Below are positions 8,140 through 16,800 of a stretch of DNA of 36,035 bases, piece after piece (within the stretch, counting starts at the first letter, position 1; each line of letters starts with the position of its first letter). This DNA comes from a virus. The position numbers were made by a program, and so were the translations under genes. The stretch covers positions 1 to 36,035 of the IMG/VR virus record IMGVR_UViG_3300030451_002189, one strand, 5' to 3'. The notes under the pieces were generated by a model. That model ran no database searches. It worked only from the letters and a program-made list of their open reading frames with translations, and had not been told where the DNA came from.

Positions 8140-8348
8140 AAGCTGTTAGAAAGTATAAGAAAGGCGGTATGTCTGGTCTTGATGCTGCGCAAAAAGAAGT
8201 ATACCGTAGAGGTCTTGCTGCATATATGAGCTCTGGTAATAGACCAAAAGTGTCTCAGCATGCTTGGGCTATGGCTCGTGTAAAGAGTGAGTTCGGTAGA
8301 AAAGAAGCAGCGAAGATTAGAGCAGGCAAGGGCAAAAAGAAAAAGTAA
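8136..8348 (+). CDS. Small basic protein with KKYxxGG-type N-terminus
   Basis: A 70-aa protein opening MKAVRKYKKGGMSGLDAAQ and containing HAWAMARVKSEFGRKEA before a poly-Lys tail. From memory, 'AWAMARVNSF'-like phrases recur in small marine phage proteins of unknown function, often near structural genes, which supports a genuine gene. The predicted helices plus Lys-rich tail suggest nucleic-acid or scaffold binding. It is the last gene before a promoter box, and its start overlaps the previous stop. Confidence 0.65.
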   Translation: MKAVRKYKKGGMSGLDAAQKEVYRRGLAAYMSSGNRPKVSQHAWAMARVKSEFGRKEAAKIRAGKGKKKK

Positions 8349-8356
8349 TTTATTTA

Positions 8357-8364
8357 TACATTTG
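8357..8364 (+). promoter_or_regulatory. Bacteroidota -7 promoter box (TACATTTG) before scaffold/capsid
   Basis: A TAnnTTTG match in the 31-base gap before the scaffold gene, with 15 bases of A/T-only leader between box and ATG (8380). It would drive the scaffold and major capsid genes up to the hairpin at 10910-10933, a sensible unit for high-level head protein production. Confidence 0.6.
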
Positions 8365-8379
8365 TAAAAAATTTAATTT

Positions 8380-9471
8380 ATGGAAAATCAAGAAGTTACA
8401 CCAGAAGGTGCACCAGAAGGTGCGTCTTTTGAATTTATTAGCGATGATGTTGTACAACAGGCTCAACAAGCTCAACAAGCTGAACCAGTAGAACAGCCTC
8501 AAGAACAGCAAGTTGCTGATATCCAACAGGAGTCAACGGAACCTGTTGCAGAAAATATTGAAAACAATGAATCAGAGGTTTCGCAAGAAGCCCCTGAAGA
8601 AAGCTATACAGACGAAGAAATTGAAGGAGCTGTGTTTAGTTACTTAAGCGAAAGGCTAGGTACAGACATTAATAGTTTTGATGATTTTTCTTCTTTGCAA
8701 CAAGAAAGCGAGCTTGATGAGCGAGTAGAAGCTATCTCACGATTTGTAAATGAAACAGGTCGTGATCCTAAGGATTGGTTTACATACCAGCAACTAGACT
8801 CTTCCGAAATGGATGATCTTACTGCGGTTAAGTTTAAGATGTTATCTGACTACAATAACCTAAATGCTGAGGAGCTAGATACGCTTATAACAAGCAAATA
8901 CAAACTCGATCCAAATCTGCACACAGAAGAGGAGGTTAGACTTTCAAAGTTGCAGCTTAAGCTTGATGCTAAAACTGCAAAGGATCAAATAGAAAAACTG
9001 CGTGAACAATACGCAGCACCTTTGGAGGAGGAGCAGCAAGATTATGAATCTCCTATTACTGAAGATTGGGTGTACAATATGGCACAAGAACTTGATGAAT
9101 TAAAAGGAATTGAGTTTGACTTGCCTAGTGGCGAAACGTTTACGTTTGGCTTGACAGATCAATACAAAGTAGAGCTAGGGGAGAAAAATGTTCGCCTTGA
9201 CGAATACTTTGATTCTTACGTGCGTAAGGATGGAAGTTGGGATTACGACAAGTTAAACATGCATCGTTCCGTTATAGACAACATAGACACGATTGTGCAA
9301 TCAGTTTATAAACAAGGAATGGCGGATGGTCAACGAGGAATCGTTAACAAAGCAGCTAACGTAAGCACCAACAGTCCGAATCAAGGAGTCGCACAACCCG
9401 AATCAAGCCCACTGGCTGATCAGCTTAGAAATGCTCTAGGCCTCAACAGAGGGTTTGGATCAAACTCTTAA
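8380..9471 (+). CDS. Probable capsid scaffold protein
   Basis: A 363-aa strongly acidic protein. The N-terminal ~75 residues are a disordered Gln/Glu/Pro tract with short repeats (QQAQQAQQAEP), followed by helical, Glu/Leu-rich segments (~residues 80-220) and a basic/Gly/Ser C-terminal tail. Acidic, helical, low-complexity, about 360 residues and immediately upstream of the major capsid gene is the usual profile of a phage scaffold, whose basic C-terminus binds capsid subunits during prohead assembly. No protease motif is visible. Arginine codons are mostly CGN here, as in the capsid gene but unlike most genes in the window. An alternative is a minor head protein. Confidence 0.7.
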   Translation: MENQEVTPEGAPEGASFEFISDDVVQQAQQAQQAEPVEQPQEQQVADIQQESTEPVAENIENNESEVSQEAPEESYTDEEIEGAVFSYLSERLGTDINSFDDFSSLQQESELDERVEAISRFVNETGRDPKDWFTYQQLDSSEMDDLTAVKFKMLSDYNNLNAEELDTLITSKYKLDPNLHTEEEVRLSKLQLKLDAKTAKDQIEKLREQYAAPLEEEQQDYESPITEDWVYNMAQELDELKGIEFDLPSGETFTFGLTDQYKVELGEKNVRLDEYFDSYVRKDGSWDYDKLNMHRSVIDNIDTIVQSVYKQGMADGQRGIVNKAANVSTNSPNQGVAQPESSPLADQLRNALGLNRGFGSNS

Positions 9472-9501
9472 CTATTAAAACAATTTTAAAAACTTATTAT
9501 T

Positions 9502-10893
9502 ATGGCATTTGCTAAAGCAAACGCAACGGCTACTAACGTAGGACCTAAAGATTTTGATGCTACACCAGGGAATTATACTTCTCTAGGATCATTACTTGTA
9601 CCTACTAAGCCTGATGTGCGTGATTTATACATTCAGACATTCGGTGATCAAGGAATCACAGGAATGCTAGACGTAACTGGTGCAAAGCGTTCAGCTGGTT
9701 CAGCTGACGAGGTACACTGGTACGAAGAAGGTCGTATGAACAGAAAGCTAGACCTTACGCTTTCTTCTGGTACGGCTACTATTAACTCAGTTGATGGAGT
9801 TGCTCCATCAGCTTCAGGAAAAGGCGCTGAAGATTTCGTTCAACTGAACGATGTTATCTTACTTTCAAACGATGAGAGAGTTATTGTTACTGGTTCTATT
9901 GGAACTGGAGACACTGACACTTTTGTTTGTAAGCAGATGACTGACGATGCTGCTAGTGACGGAAGTAACTTAACTGGTATTATTATCGGTAATGCTTACG
10001 CTCAAGGAACAGGTCAGCCAACTAAGCCATTCGAAATGGACCTAGTGTTACGTAAGAACCCTTACATCATTGCTAAGGAGACTTTCCACGTTAACGGTTC
10101 ACAGGCTACTAACATCGGTTGGTTAAACGTAGACGGTCAGTACATGTGGTACTTAAAAGGTGAGATGGATGCTCGCAGAAAGTTCATGAATACTCGTGAG
10201 GCTATGCTAGTATTTGGTCAAACTAAGTCTTCATCTGGAGCTCCTGCTGCAGGTGGTGTTACTGTAAACGGTACTACTGTTACTGGTTCTGAAGGTTACT
10301 TCCAAGCTGTAGAAAACAGAGGTATTGTTTCTGCTACTGCTGCAGACCAAGACTTTAACACTTTAGCTGACCTTGATTCAATTCTTATTCAGTTAGATAA
10401 AGAAGGCGCACCAAAGGAGTACGCTATGTACATCGACAGACAAACTTCTTTGAATGTTGATGACATGCTAGCTTCAGGTGTTGCTACACAAAACACAGCT
10501 GGTTTAGCTGGTCAGTTCGGTGCATTTAACAATGACGCTGATATGGCTGTACAGCTAGGATTCAAATCATTCACTCGTGGTGGTTACACTTTCCACAAGC
10601 ATGATTGGAATCTTCTAAACGGAGAATATGCTGCTGGACACAGCACATACCAAGGAGCTCTTATTCCTCTTGCAAACGTAGTAGATCCTAAGAATGGTGG
10701 TTCTAACCCATCTCTTGAGATGAACTACAAGGCTGCTGGAAACTACAGCCGTGAGATGGAACATTGGGTTGAAGGTGGTGGTGTACTAGGATACGCAACT
10801 AACGGTGATGACTTAGCTAAGTTCCACTACCGTTCTGAGTGTAACCTATGTGTACGTGCTGCTAACCAACACGTTGTTCTTAAGGGTAACTAA
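9502..10893 (+). CDS. Major capsid protein
   Basis: A 463-aa protein placed between scaffold and decoration-like genes. The N-terminal phrase PDVRDLYIQTFGDQG with SADEVHWYEEGRMNRK is the N-arm/E-loop type start of HK97-fold capsid proteins from Bacteroidota phages as I recall them. A Gly/Thr/Ala-rich insertion follows (~residues 85-165) and conserved-looking core strands later (MYIDRQTSLNVDDML, FKSFTRGGYTFHKHDWNLLN). The gene uses CGT for most arginines and C-ending Asn, Tyr and Phe codons, as expected for the most abundant virion protein. Its 30-base leader is almost pure A/T with no Shine-Dalgarno sequence. A UUCG-loop hairpin follows 17 bases after the stop. Confidence 0.9.
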   Translation: MAFAKANATATNVGPKDFDATPGNYTSLGSLLVPTKPDVRDLYIQTFGDQGITGMLDVTGAKRSAGSADEVHWYEEGRMNRKLDLTLSSGTATINSVDGVAPSASGKGAEDFVQLNDVILLSNDERVIVTGSIGTGDTDTFVCKQMTDDAASDGSNLTGIIIGNAYAQGTGQPTKPFEMDLVLRKNPYIIAKETFHVNGSQATNIGWLNVDGQYMWYLKGEMDARRKFMNTREAMLVFGQTKSSSGAPAAGGVTVNGTTVTGSEGYFQAVENRGIVSATAADQDFNTLADLDSILIQLDKEGAPKEYAMYIDRQTSLNVDDMLASGVATQNTAGLAGQFGAFNNDADMAVQLGFKSFTRGGYTFHKHDWNLLNGEYAAGHSTYQGALIPLANVVDPKNGGSNPSLEMNYKAAGNYSREMEHWVEGGGVLGYATNGDDLAKFHYRSECNLCVRAANQHVVLKGN

Positions 10894-10909
10894 TTAACCT
10901 GAAATGATT

Positions 10910-10933
10910 AGAGAGAGCCTTCGGGCTCTTTCT
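10910..10933 (+). terminator. UUCG-loop hairpin after the major capsid gene
   Basis: AGAGAGAGCC-TTCG-GGCTCTTTCT can form a 10-bp stem (one G-T wobble) closed by a TTCG tetraloop. It starts 17 bases after the capsid stop, and the T-rich 3' arm runs into TTTCTATGATTTT. It is a plausible intrinsic terminator or mRNA-stabilising 3' end for the scaffold-capsid message, possibly leaky because no new promoter box is obvious before the next gene. Confidence 0.7.
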
Positions 10934-10957
10934 ATGATTTTCGCAACAACTATTAAT

Positions 10958-11290
10958 ATGGCACAATCGCACGTATTCCCACTTTTACTTGACGGAGCTC
11001 AAGTTAACATTTCTGCATCTACACATACGTGGGCTGGAACATCTAGCATACTTAGAGTAGACAGTACAAGTACGATTACAGTGGGTTCTGGTAGTGTTAC
11101 TGGAACTCTTCTTAACATTATTAGTAGAACTGCTGATGATGTTTTGGTAAGGATCTCACCAGATCCTTATGGTTCTAACAACTTAGATCAGATAACATTA
11201 ACAAACAGTGGAGATCATTGTACACTTATGTGGACAGGATCTGCTTGGATTATCTTATCTTCTGTTGTAGGTGCTGCTGCAATCGATTAA
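10958..11290 (+). CDS. Small capsid decoration-like protein
   Basis: A 110-aa beta-rich protein starting at MAQSHVFPLLLDGAQ. An upstream in-frame ATG at 10904 would put its first codons inside the hairpin stem and is rejected; an ATG at 10934 remains a minor alternative. The C-terminal phrase GDHCTLMWTGSAWIILS resembles a repeated signature of small phage head or fibre proteins (hydrophobic strand, W-x-G-x-x-W). Position directly after the major capsid gene, small size and two flanking hairpins suggest a separately tuned, abundant head decoration or head-fibre protein. The exact family is not known to me. Confidence 0.6.
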   Translation: MAQSHVFPLLLDGAQVNISASTHTWAGTSSILRVDSTSTITVGSGSVTGTLLNIISRTADDVLVRISPDPYGSNNLDQITLTNSGDHCTLMWTGSAWIILSSVVGAAAID

Positions 11291-11310
11291 ATAGACTACA
11301 TACGGTAATT

Positions 11311-11334
11311 GAGTTTGGGCTTCGGCCCTTACTC
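11311..11334 (+). terminator. UUCG-loop hairpin after decoration-like gene
   Basis: GAGT-TT-GGGC-TTCG-GCCC-TT-ACTC forms two stacked 4-bp stems separated by a T-T/T-T internal loop and closed by a TTCG tetraloop, 20 bases after the stop. The downstream tract (TCTTATCACTTCTAATTTT) is only moderately T-rich, so termination may be partial. Confidence 0.6.
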
Positions 11335-11369
11335 TCTTATCACTTCTAATTTTAATTAATATTATTTCA

Positions 11370-12182
11370 ATGACTAAAAAAACTACAACCAAGCCTAAGA
11401 CTAACGGGACGTTAGCACAGGCATCAGCTCCTGAAGTAGAGAGCAAGAAAACTATTTTTAAACTAAAAGAACAGCCTGTACTCAAAACAAAAGAGTATGA
11501 GCTGCTTAGGCCAGGAGGTATAATCTTCATGATGAAAGCAGGTCCTGTATCTGTTTATGATGAGGAGACAAACTCAATAAGATCTATTAGATACATACCT
11601 CAAGAAAATAGTATTTGGGTAAATGAGCAATCAGCTAAGCCCACAAAAGAACCTATCTTATTCAACTCAGGTAGATTGTTTGTAAGAAAAGATCAACCAA
11701 ACCTACAGAGGTTTTTAGATATGCATCCATCAAACGAAGCTAACGGAGGTAATGTATTCCGTCACGTTAATCTTCAAGAGAATGCAAAGAAAGATCTTCA
11801 ATCAGAGTTTGAGATTGTTGACGCTTTAAATCTTCTTAGAACAAAACCACTAGATGAGTTGCTAGCTGTAGCTACTGCTTTAGGTATTAACACAGACAAT
11901 CCTGCTGACGAAATCAAGCACGATCTTATGGTGAAGGCTAAGAAAAACCCTAGAGGTTTTGTAGAAGCTTTTGATAATCCAGCTATAGAAACTAAAGCTA
12001 AGATTCGTAAAGCTATGAATATGAGTATCATAAAGCACGAAAGGGGTCACGTAAAGTGGACAGATACAAACAAGCATATACTTGCTGTCGCAGAAGGTAA
12101 AGATGCTGTTGATGTGTTTACTAGATACTGCATGACAGAAAACGGATCTGTTGTTTTAGATGAGATTGTAAGACAGCTATAA
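11370..12182 (+). CDS. Conserved phage protein of unknown function, head-tail region
   Basis: A 270-aa soluble protein with a basic, Thr/Lys-rich disordered start (MTKKTTTKPKTNG), a beta-rich middle (IRSIRYIPQENSIWVNE), the phrase FLDMHPSNEANGG (~residues 115-127), and a helical C-terminal half ending TRYCMTENGSVVLDEIVRQL. I recall similar proteins downstream of capsid genes in Bacteroidota phages, without an assigned role. No enzyme motif is visible. It stands alone between two hairpins (11311-11334 and 12202-12227), so it could be transcribed by read-through from the capsid unit or from an unseen promoter in the 79-base gap upstream. Plausible roles are head completion or assembly chaperone. 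Confidence 0.6.
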   Translation: MTKKTTTKPKTNGTLAQASAPEVESKKTIFKLKEQPVLKTKEYELLRPGGIIFMMKAGPVSVYDEETNSIRSIRYIPQENSIWVNEQSAKPTKEPILFNSGRLFVRKDQPNLQRFLDMHPSNEANGGNVFRHVNLQENAKKDLQSEFEIVDALNLLRTKPLDELLAVATALGINTDNPADEIKHDLMVKAKKNPRGFVEAFDNPAIETKAKIRKAMNMSIIKHERGHVKWTDTNKHILAVAEGKDAVDVFTRYCMTENGSVVLDEIVRQL

Positions 12183-12201
12183 TCTTCATACATAACGCAA
12201 G

Positions 12202-12227
12202 AAAGGCCTCCCACTGTGGAGGCTTTT
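12202..12227 (+). terminator. Intrinsic terminator
   Basis: GCCTCC (12206-12211) pairs with GGAGGC (12218-12223) around the loop CACTGT; the stem extends outward through AAAG/TTTT (one wobble) and is followed by TTTTTCTTTTT. This is a classical Rho-independent terminator, the strongest in the window. It ends about 10 bases before the next promoter box. Confidence 0.88.
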
Positions 12228-12235
12228 TCTTTTTG

Positions 12236-12243
12236 TATATTTG
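12236..12243 (+). promoter_or_regulatory. Bacteroidota -7 promoter box (TATATTTG), leaderless candidate
   Basis: A perfect TAnnTTTG match immediately after the terminator's T-run, with only 4 bases (TATC) between the box and the ATG at 12248. Transcription should begin at or next to the start codon. It is likely the promoter of the neck/tail module (12248-18209). Confidence 0.7.
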
Positions 12244-12247
12244 TATC

Positions 12248-12997
12248 ATGCCAACAAGTGTAAACGTAGTATATAACACTCTTAAAGATTTAGTCAACAA
12301 GGATCAACAAGGATTTGTCACTGTAGATGAATTCAATCGTTTTTCTAACGTAGCTCAGATTAGAATCTACAATAGACTTTTTGATACGCTCAAGAGTGGT
12401 AGTCGTCTCGCTAGAACATCATTTGCTCAAGGTAGAGACAAATCGAAATACAAGCAGATAGAAGAAGACTTGGCTGTATTTGCTAAATCTACTAATGTAA
12501 CCAAGGCCTCTGATGTGTTTGCTAGACCAGCAGACTTTTCTAGACTAATTAGTATATCGACAGCTGGAGACATGCTTCTAGGTGTAAATACTAGAACTAT
12601 AGTAGAGCTATGCTACGATGAAGAAAAGATAGAAAGAATACTTTCTAGCACCTTAAATGCACCAACAGAGTCATTCCCTGTAGCTTTAATTAGCGGTGAT
12701 ATAGAAGTATTCCCTGAGTCTATACAAGAAGTAAAAATGAGGTATTACAAAATACCTGAAAGCTTTACTACAGCTGGTGTAAGATCTTCAGATCCACCTA
12801 CCTTTGGAGTTGTAACAGGTAGCACTACAGACCAATATAGCGCTACAAACAGCAGAGACTTTGAGCTCCCAGAGCATTACACTATGGAGTTGGTTATAGA
12901 AATAGCTGAGTTAATAGGTGTCAATCTAAGGGATAAAGATGTTTATGATTACTCAACAGCTGAGAGAGTAGAAAGAAACAGTGAACACTCATTCTAA
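12248..12997 (+). CDS. Neck/adaptor (ring-type) protein
   Basis: A 249-aa protein beginning MPTSVNVVYNTLKDLVNKDQ. An in-frame TTG at 12233 lies inside the terminator T-run and promoter box and is rejected. The N-terminal phrase NKDQQGFVTVDEFNRFSNVA matches my memory of connector/ring proteins in crAss-like and other Bacteroidota podoviruses. The middle has beta segments (ISGDIEVFPESIQEVKMRYY) and the C-terminus is helical (LPEHYTMELVIEIAELIGVN). Such proteins stack beneath the portal to join head and tail. It overlaps the next gene by one base (TAATG), and that gene is also adaptor-like, giving a two-ring neck as in other short-tailed phages. Assignment is by pattern and position. Confidence 0.65.
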   Translation: MPTSVNVVYNTLKDLVNKDQQGFVTVDEFNRFSNVAQIRIYNRLFDTLKSGSRLARTSFAQGRDKSKYKQIEEDLAVFAKSTNVTKASDVFARPADFSRLISISTAGDMLLGVNTRTIVELCYDEEKIERILSSTLNAPTESFPVALISGDIEVFPESIQEVKMRYYKIPESFTTAGVRSSDPPTFGVVTGSTTDQYSATNSRDFELPEHYTMELVIEIAELIGVNLRDKDVYDYSTAERVERNSEHSF

Positions 12998-13812
12998 TGG
13001 CAAGAAATTATATACCACTACAACAAATTATAGGTGACTTCTTAATCAGCATGGATGGAAGTGATTGGGCTTCTCACGTTAGTGATGCTGCTTTACGAAA
13101 CATAGGGTTACGTGGAATACGAGAGTTAGGCTTTGACACATTAAAAGTAATTAGATCATTAAAGGTTACTGTAGATAGCGCTACAAATACAGCAGTTTTA
13201 CCAGACGATTTTGTAGACTGGAGTAAAGTTGGTGTAGTAGGGAATGATGGATTGGTATACGTTCTTGGTGAAAACAAGAACATAAACTATTCTCAGAAGT
13301 ATTCACAAGTTTCTGGAAGCACATACGACTCAGATGGTGACGGCTTATTAGATAGAGAAGATGATAAGTCAGGTAGTTTAGGTGCAGTAGGAGCTGTAGA
13401 TGATGGGTTTGGAAGTTACATATTTAGAAACTATGTATACGGAAACAATGAAGGACAGCTTTATGGGTTGGGTGGTGGAAGATATCAAGGTGAGTTTAGA
13501 ATAAACCTAGATCAAAACAGGATAGAACTAAAAACAAATAGATCTCCAGGAGAGATAGTTGTAGAGTATGTTGCTGATGAGGCAAGGTCTACAAATCCTC
13601 AAGTCCATGCTTATGCTCAAGAAGCTTTGATGTCTTACATGTACTACAAGATTATAGAAAGAAAATCTACTGTACCTGGTAATGAAAAGCTAAGAGCTCG
13701 TTCTGAATACTATAATGAGAGAAGAAAGGCAAATGCACGTATGAAGTCATTTACTAAAGAAGAAGCTCTTAAAACTATTAGAAAGAACTATAAGCAAGCA
13801 CCTAAAGGATGA
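12997..13812 (+). CDS. Head-tail adaptor-like protein with a Ca-binding-type insertion
   Basis: A 271-aa protein. The start (IPLQQIIGDFLISMDGSDWA, then AALRNIGLRGIRELGFD) and the phrase TAVLPDDFVDWSKVGVVG are typical of podovirus connector/tail-tube adaptor proteins (T7 gp11/P22 gp4-like role). Helices near the C-terminus (VHAYAQEALMSYMYYKIIER, then AKNYNERRKANAR-like Arg-rich region ending KNYKQAPKG) fit the ring-contact helices. Residues ~111-122 contain DSDGDGLLDREDD, a calcium-binding-like acidic loop of thrombospondin-3/EF-hand style. The gene is coupled on both sides (TAATG upstream, ATGA downstream), which supports stoichiometric production with the neck and nozzle proteins. Confidence 0.65.
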   Translation: MARNYIPLQQIIGDFLISMDGSDWASHVSDAALRNIGLRGIRELGFDTLKVIRSLKVTVDSATNTAVLPDDFVDWSKVGVVGNDGLVYVLGENKNINYSQKYSQVSGSTYDSDGDGLLDREDDKSGSLGAVGAVDDGFGSYIFRNYVYGNNEGQLYGLGGGRYQGEFRINLDQNRIELKTNRSPGEIVVEYVADEARSTNPQVHAYAQEALMSYMYYKIIERKSTVPGNEKLRARSEYYNERRKANARMKSFTKEEALKTIRKNYKQAPKG

Positions 13813-16800
13813 TAGAAAAAAATATTCCACAGAAGTTTGTTTCTGACAAAGATGAGCGCCTACTAAAGGTGGGTGATATGATAGAAGCTCAGAACATAAC
13901 TGTCACACAAAGAGGTGAGGGTACTGAGTCTGTTATCAAAACTTTCAAAGGAGTAGATTCGGCTACTAAAGATTCAGAATTAAATCTCGTTAGCTCTGCT
14001 TCTACGGTTATTGGAAAAGTAGAAGACCCTCAGAGAGATTTTATTTATTTTTTTATTGCTGGAAATTCAGGAGATGATAACGATAAAATAGTTCAATATA
14101 ATCCGTCTACAAATAAATATAAATTAGTACACGGTAGTACCTTTTTAGCTTTTGATCATACGGGTTTTGTAAAAGCAGATGTGTTAAATAAAGACTTTGG
14201 AAGAAATGGTGGCTTACAAACTATTCTATATTTTACTGACAACGTAAACCCTCCAAGAAAAATAAACGTAGATAGGGCTATAGCTGGAGACTATGACGGT
14301 CTAAGTACATCTGAGTTGGAAATAGCTCTTGGATCTATGAGAGCAGCTTCAACAGTTCCACCAACATTTAGGTTTGAAACTGACACAACTGTATCTAACA
14401 ATAATTTTAAAAAAGAAATATTTCAATTTGCTACTCAGATTGTGTATCAAGACGGAGAAGTTTCAGCTTTATCACCTTATTCTAAAATAGCCGTTTCTCA
14501 AGCGGCTATATATGGAGGATTAGAAAGTTCAACAATGGGTGGTGCATCAAATGTTCAGAACCTTTGTGTTATATCTCATAATATATCTTTAAATCATCCT
14601 GACTTAAAAAAAGTAAGAATTCTTGCAAGGAGTGGTAATAACGGGAACTTCTTTATCGTAGATGAATTTGATCCAAACTCTAACTTAAGTAGAGATTTAT
14701 ATTCTAACAACGTTCAAGTTTATAGCAAAGATACTCGTGAATATAAATTCTATAATGATATACTTGGAACTCTAGTAAGCAGCGTAGAGGCTAATAAGTT
14801 ATTTGATGCTGTTCCATTTAAAGCAGAGGGTCAGTCTATTACTGGAAGTAGATTAATGTATTCTAACTATCAAGAGGGTAGAGCTAATGTCACATTAAAT
14901 CCTAACCACTATTCTATTACACCAAAGTACAGTGCTCCTGGATCTGGAGTTGAAGATTTTTCTGAAAATTCTGATGCAACAAACGTGTTCGGTGTTAGCG
15001 GTATGAATATAACTTATGATTTAGACAATGCTGCTAGTACTTCTGCAGGTACAGTCTTTCCAGCTGGAACAGAAATAAGTATATCTTTTCCGTTTAGACC
15101 TCAATTTACTTTAACAGATACAGGCGGAGATCCAGTTATTAAGTTTGATAGTGTAGTTCAACAATCATTAAGCGAGCAATTTGACACGCCATTTAACAGG
15201 CAGTTTCTTGCAGACACAGTTGTCTTTCCAGCTCCTACAGACACGACGAAGCAAGTTTCTTTTCACGCATTTACTCCTCAAGAATTTACAGGGACGACTG
15301 AGCTAGCTAATTTTATTCAGAGTCAATTAGACGACATGGATGAATTCTTTTTAGATTATGTCATTGTAAATCAAGCTTTTGTAAGACCTGACGGGTCAAG
15401 TTCCTATATAGGAAATAGCGGTGAAGCTGATGTAACATTAAGAGTATTCTGGAAGTTTGGAGAGACATTAACTTCAAGTAATGATCAGGTTGTGTTTGAA
15501 CCTAGAATAGAAAAGATAGAGCTTATAGATATACAGAAATCAACTAATCTTGGAGGAGGAAACCATATAACACACGCTTTTGGGAATACTTCATTATTTA
15601 ATATTGGTAACACCACCTACGAAGGTATTGCAGATGATACAATTACAAATCCAGCTACAGGAAACAGTGGTGATCCTTTGCTAAATAACGGATTGATTAT
15701 CGACAATAATAGTGGTAATCAGCAAAATGAGCACACCTTTGCTTCTATAACAAACGATATAGGTACATCTGACCTAACATCAGTAGCAACTACAAACTCT
15801 ACCACTTTAAGTTTTAAGCACACGGAATCACATGCATTTGGTATTGTGTTCTTTGATAAGTTTGGTAGGTCAGGATTTGTAAACGAATTGGGCAGTACTT
15901 ATGTAAAAGCACCTCATGAAAGAAGCACTCCAGGTTTAGGGCCTGTTTCTATGGAGTTCAATCTTAGTAACACTAACTTAAATTCTTCTATACCGAGTTG
16001 GGCAGATAGCTATCAAATAGTTTATGCAGGATCTTCCGCTGCTGATACATTTCAGTATACTGTAGGAGGGGCTTATGCTAGAAGGCTGACAGATGAAAGT
16101 GGCAGTAAACACGACTTAGACACAAGTACACACAACATATTTGTGTCTTTAAAAACTTTAGACAATTACAAAAGAGATAAAGAAGTTGTTAGAGATTATT
16201 CTTTTACTAAAGGAGACAAACTTAGAATTTTAACAAGGAGAGCAGATAACAATTCAGCTGATGAATTCCCTGCTTCAAGTCAAGGAGATGTAATAGAATT
16301 TGATGTTCTTGGCGTAAAGACAGTTACAGATGCTGATGATGATTTTCTTCAAAAATCTACTACAGCAATAACTGGAGAAAAAAACCCTCTTTCAGGAACG
16401 TTTCTAGTTATAAGCTCTCCTCAAGTAGAATCAACAGCCGCTCAAACCACTTCAAGCAACATTAATAAGTACGAAGGTTTTGATTGGTATTCTATAACAA
16501 ATACAGACTACAACGGAAGCGTAAGTTCTCCAAATAAAAATCATTGGAATAAAGCTGTAGCGGTAGAGATCGTTACACCAAGGTCAGCGACTGCTGAAAA
16601 AGTATACTATGAAATTGGAGAGAGAAGAAGGTTAGGAGCGTATAGGGATGGAACTGCTAGTAACTTTGGACCTGCTTTTATAGTAAGGAGTGGAGACGTT
16701 TATGTTAGACCTACAAGCGTTATAATACCTAAATATGATAGCGCATGGATTGACTTGAAAGAAGGGGCAACTGCTGTAGAAGATCCTGAAACTTGGGTGA

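Noticed and set aside
10904-10957. Upstream start for the decoration-like protein (adds 18 residues)
   Set aside because: The added codons form the UUCG hairpin after the capsid gene; MAQSHVF at 10958 is the sensible start.
11291-11369. Promoter in the gap before the 270-aa gene
   Set aside because: GAGTTTG is present but without the TA of TAnnTTTG and is within the hairpin; no acceptable box seen.
12233-12247. TTG start for the neck protein
   Set aside because: It lies in the terminator T-run and the promoter box; ATG 12248 fits the expected N-terminus.
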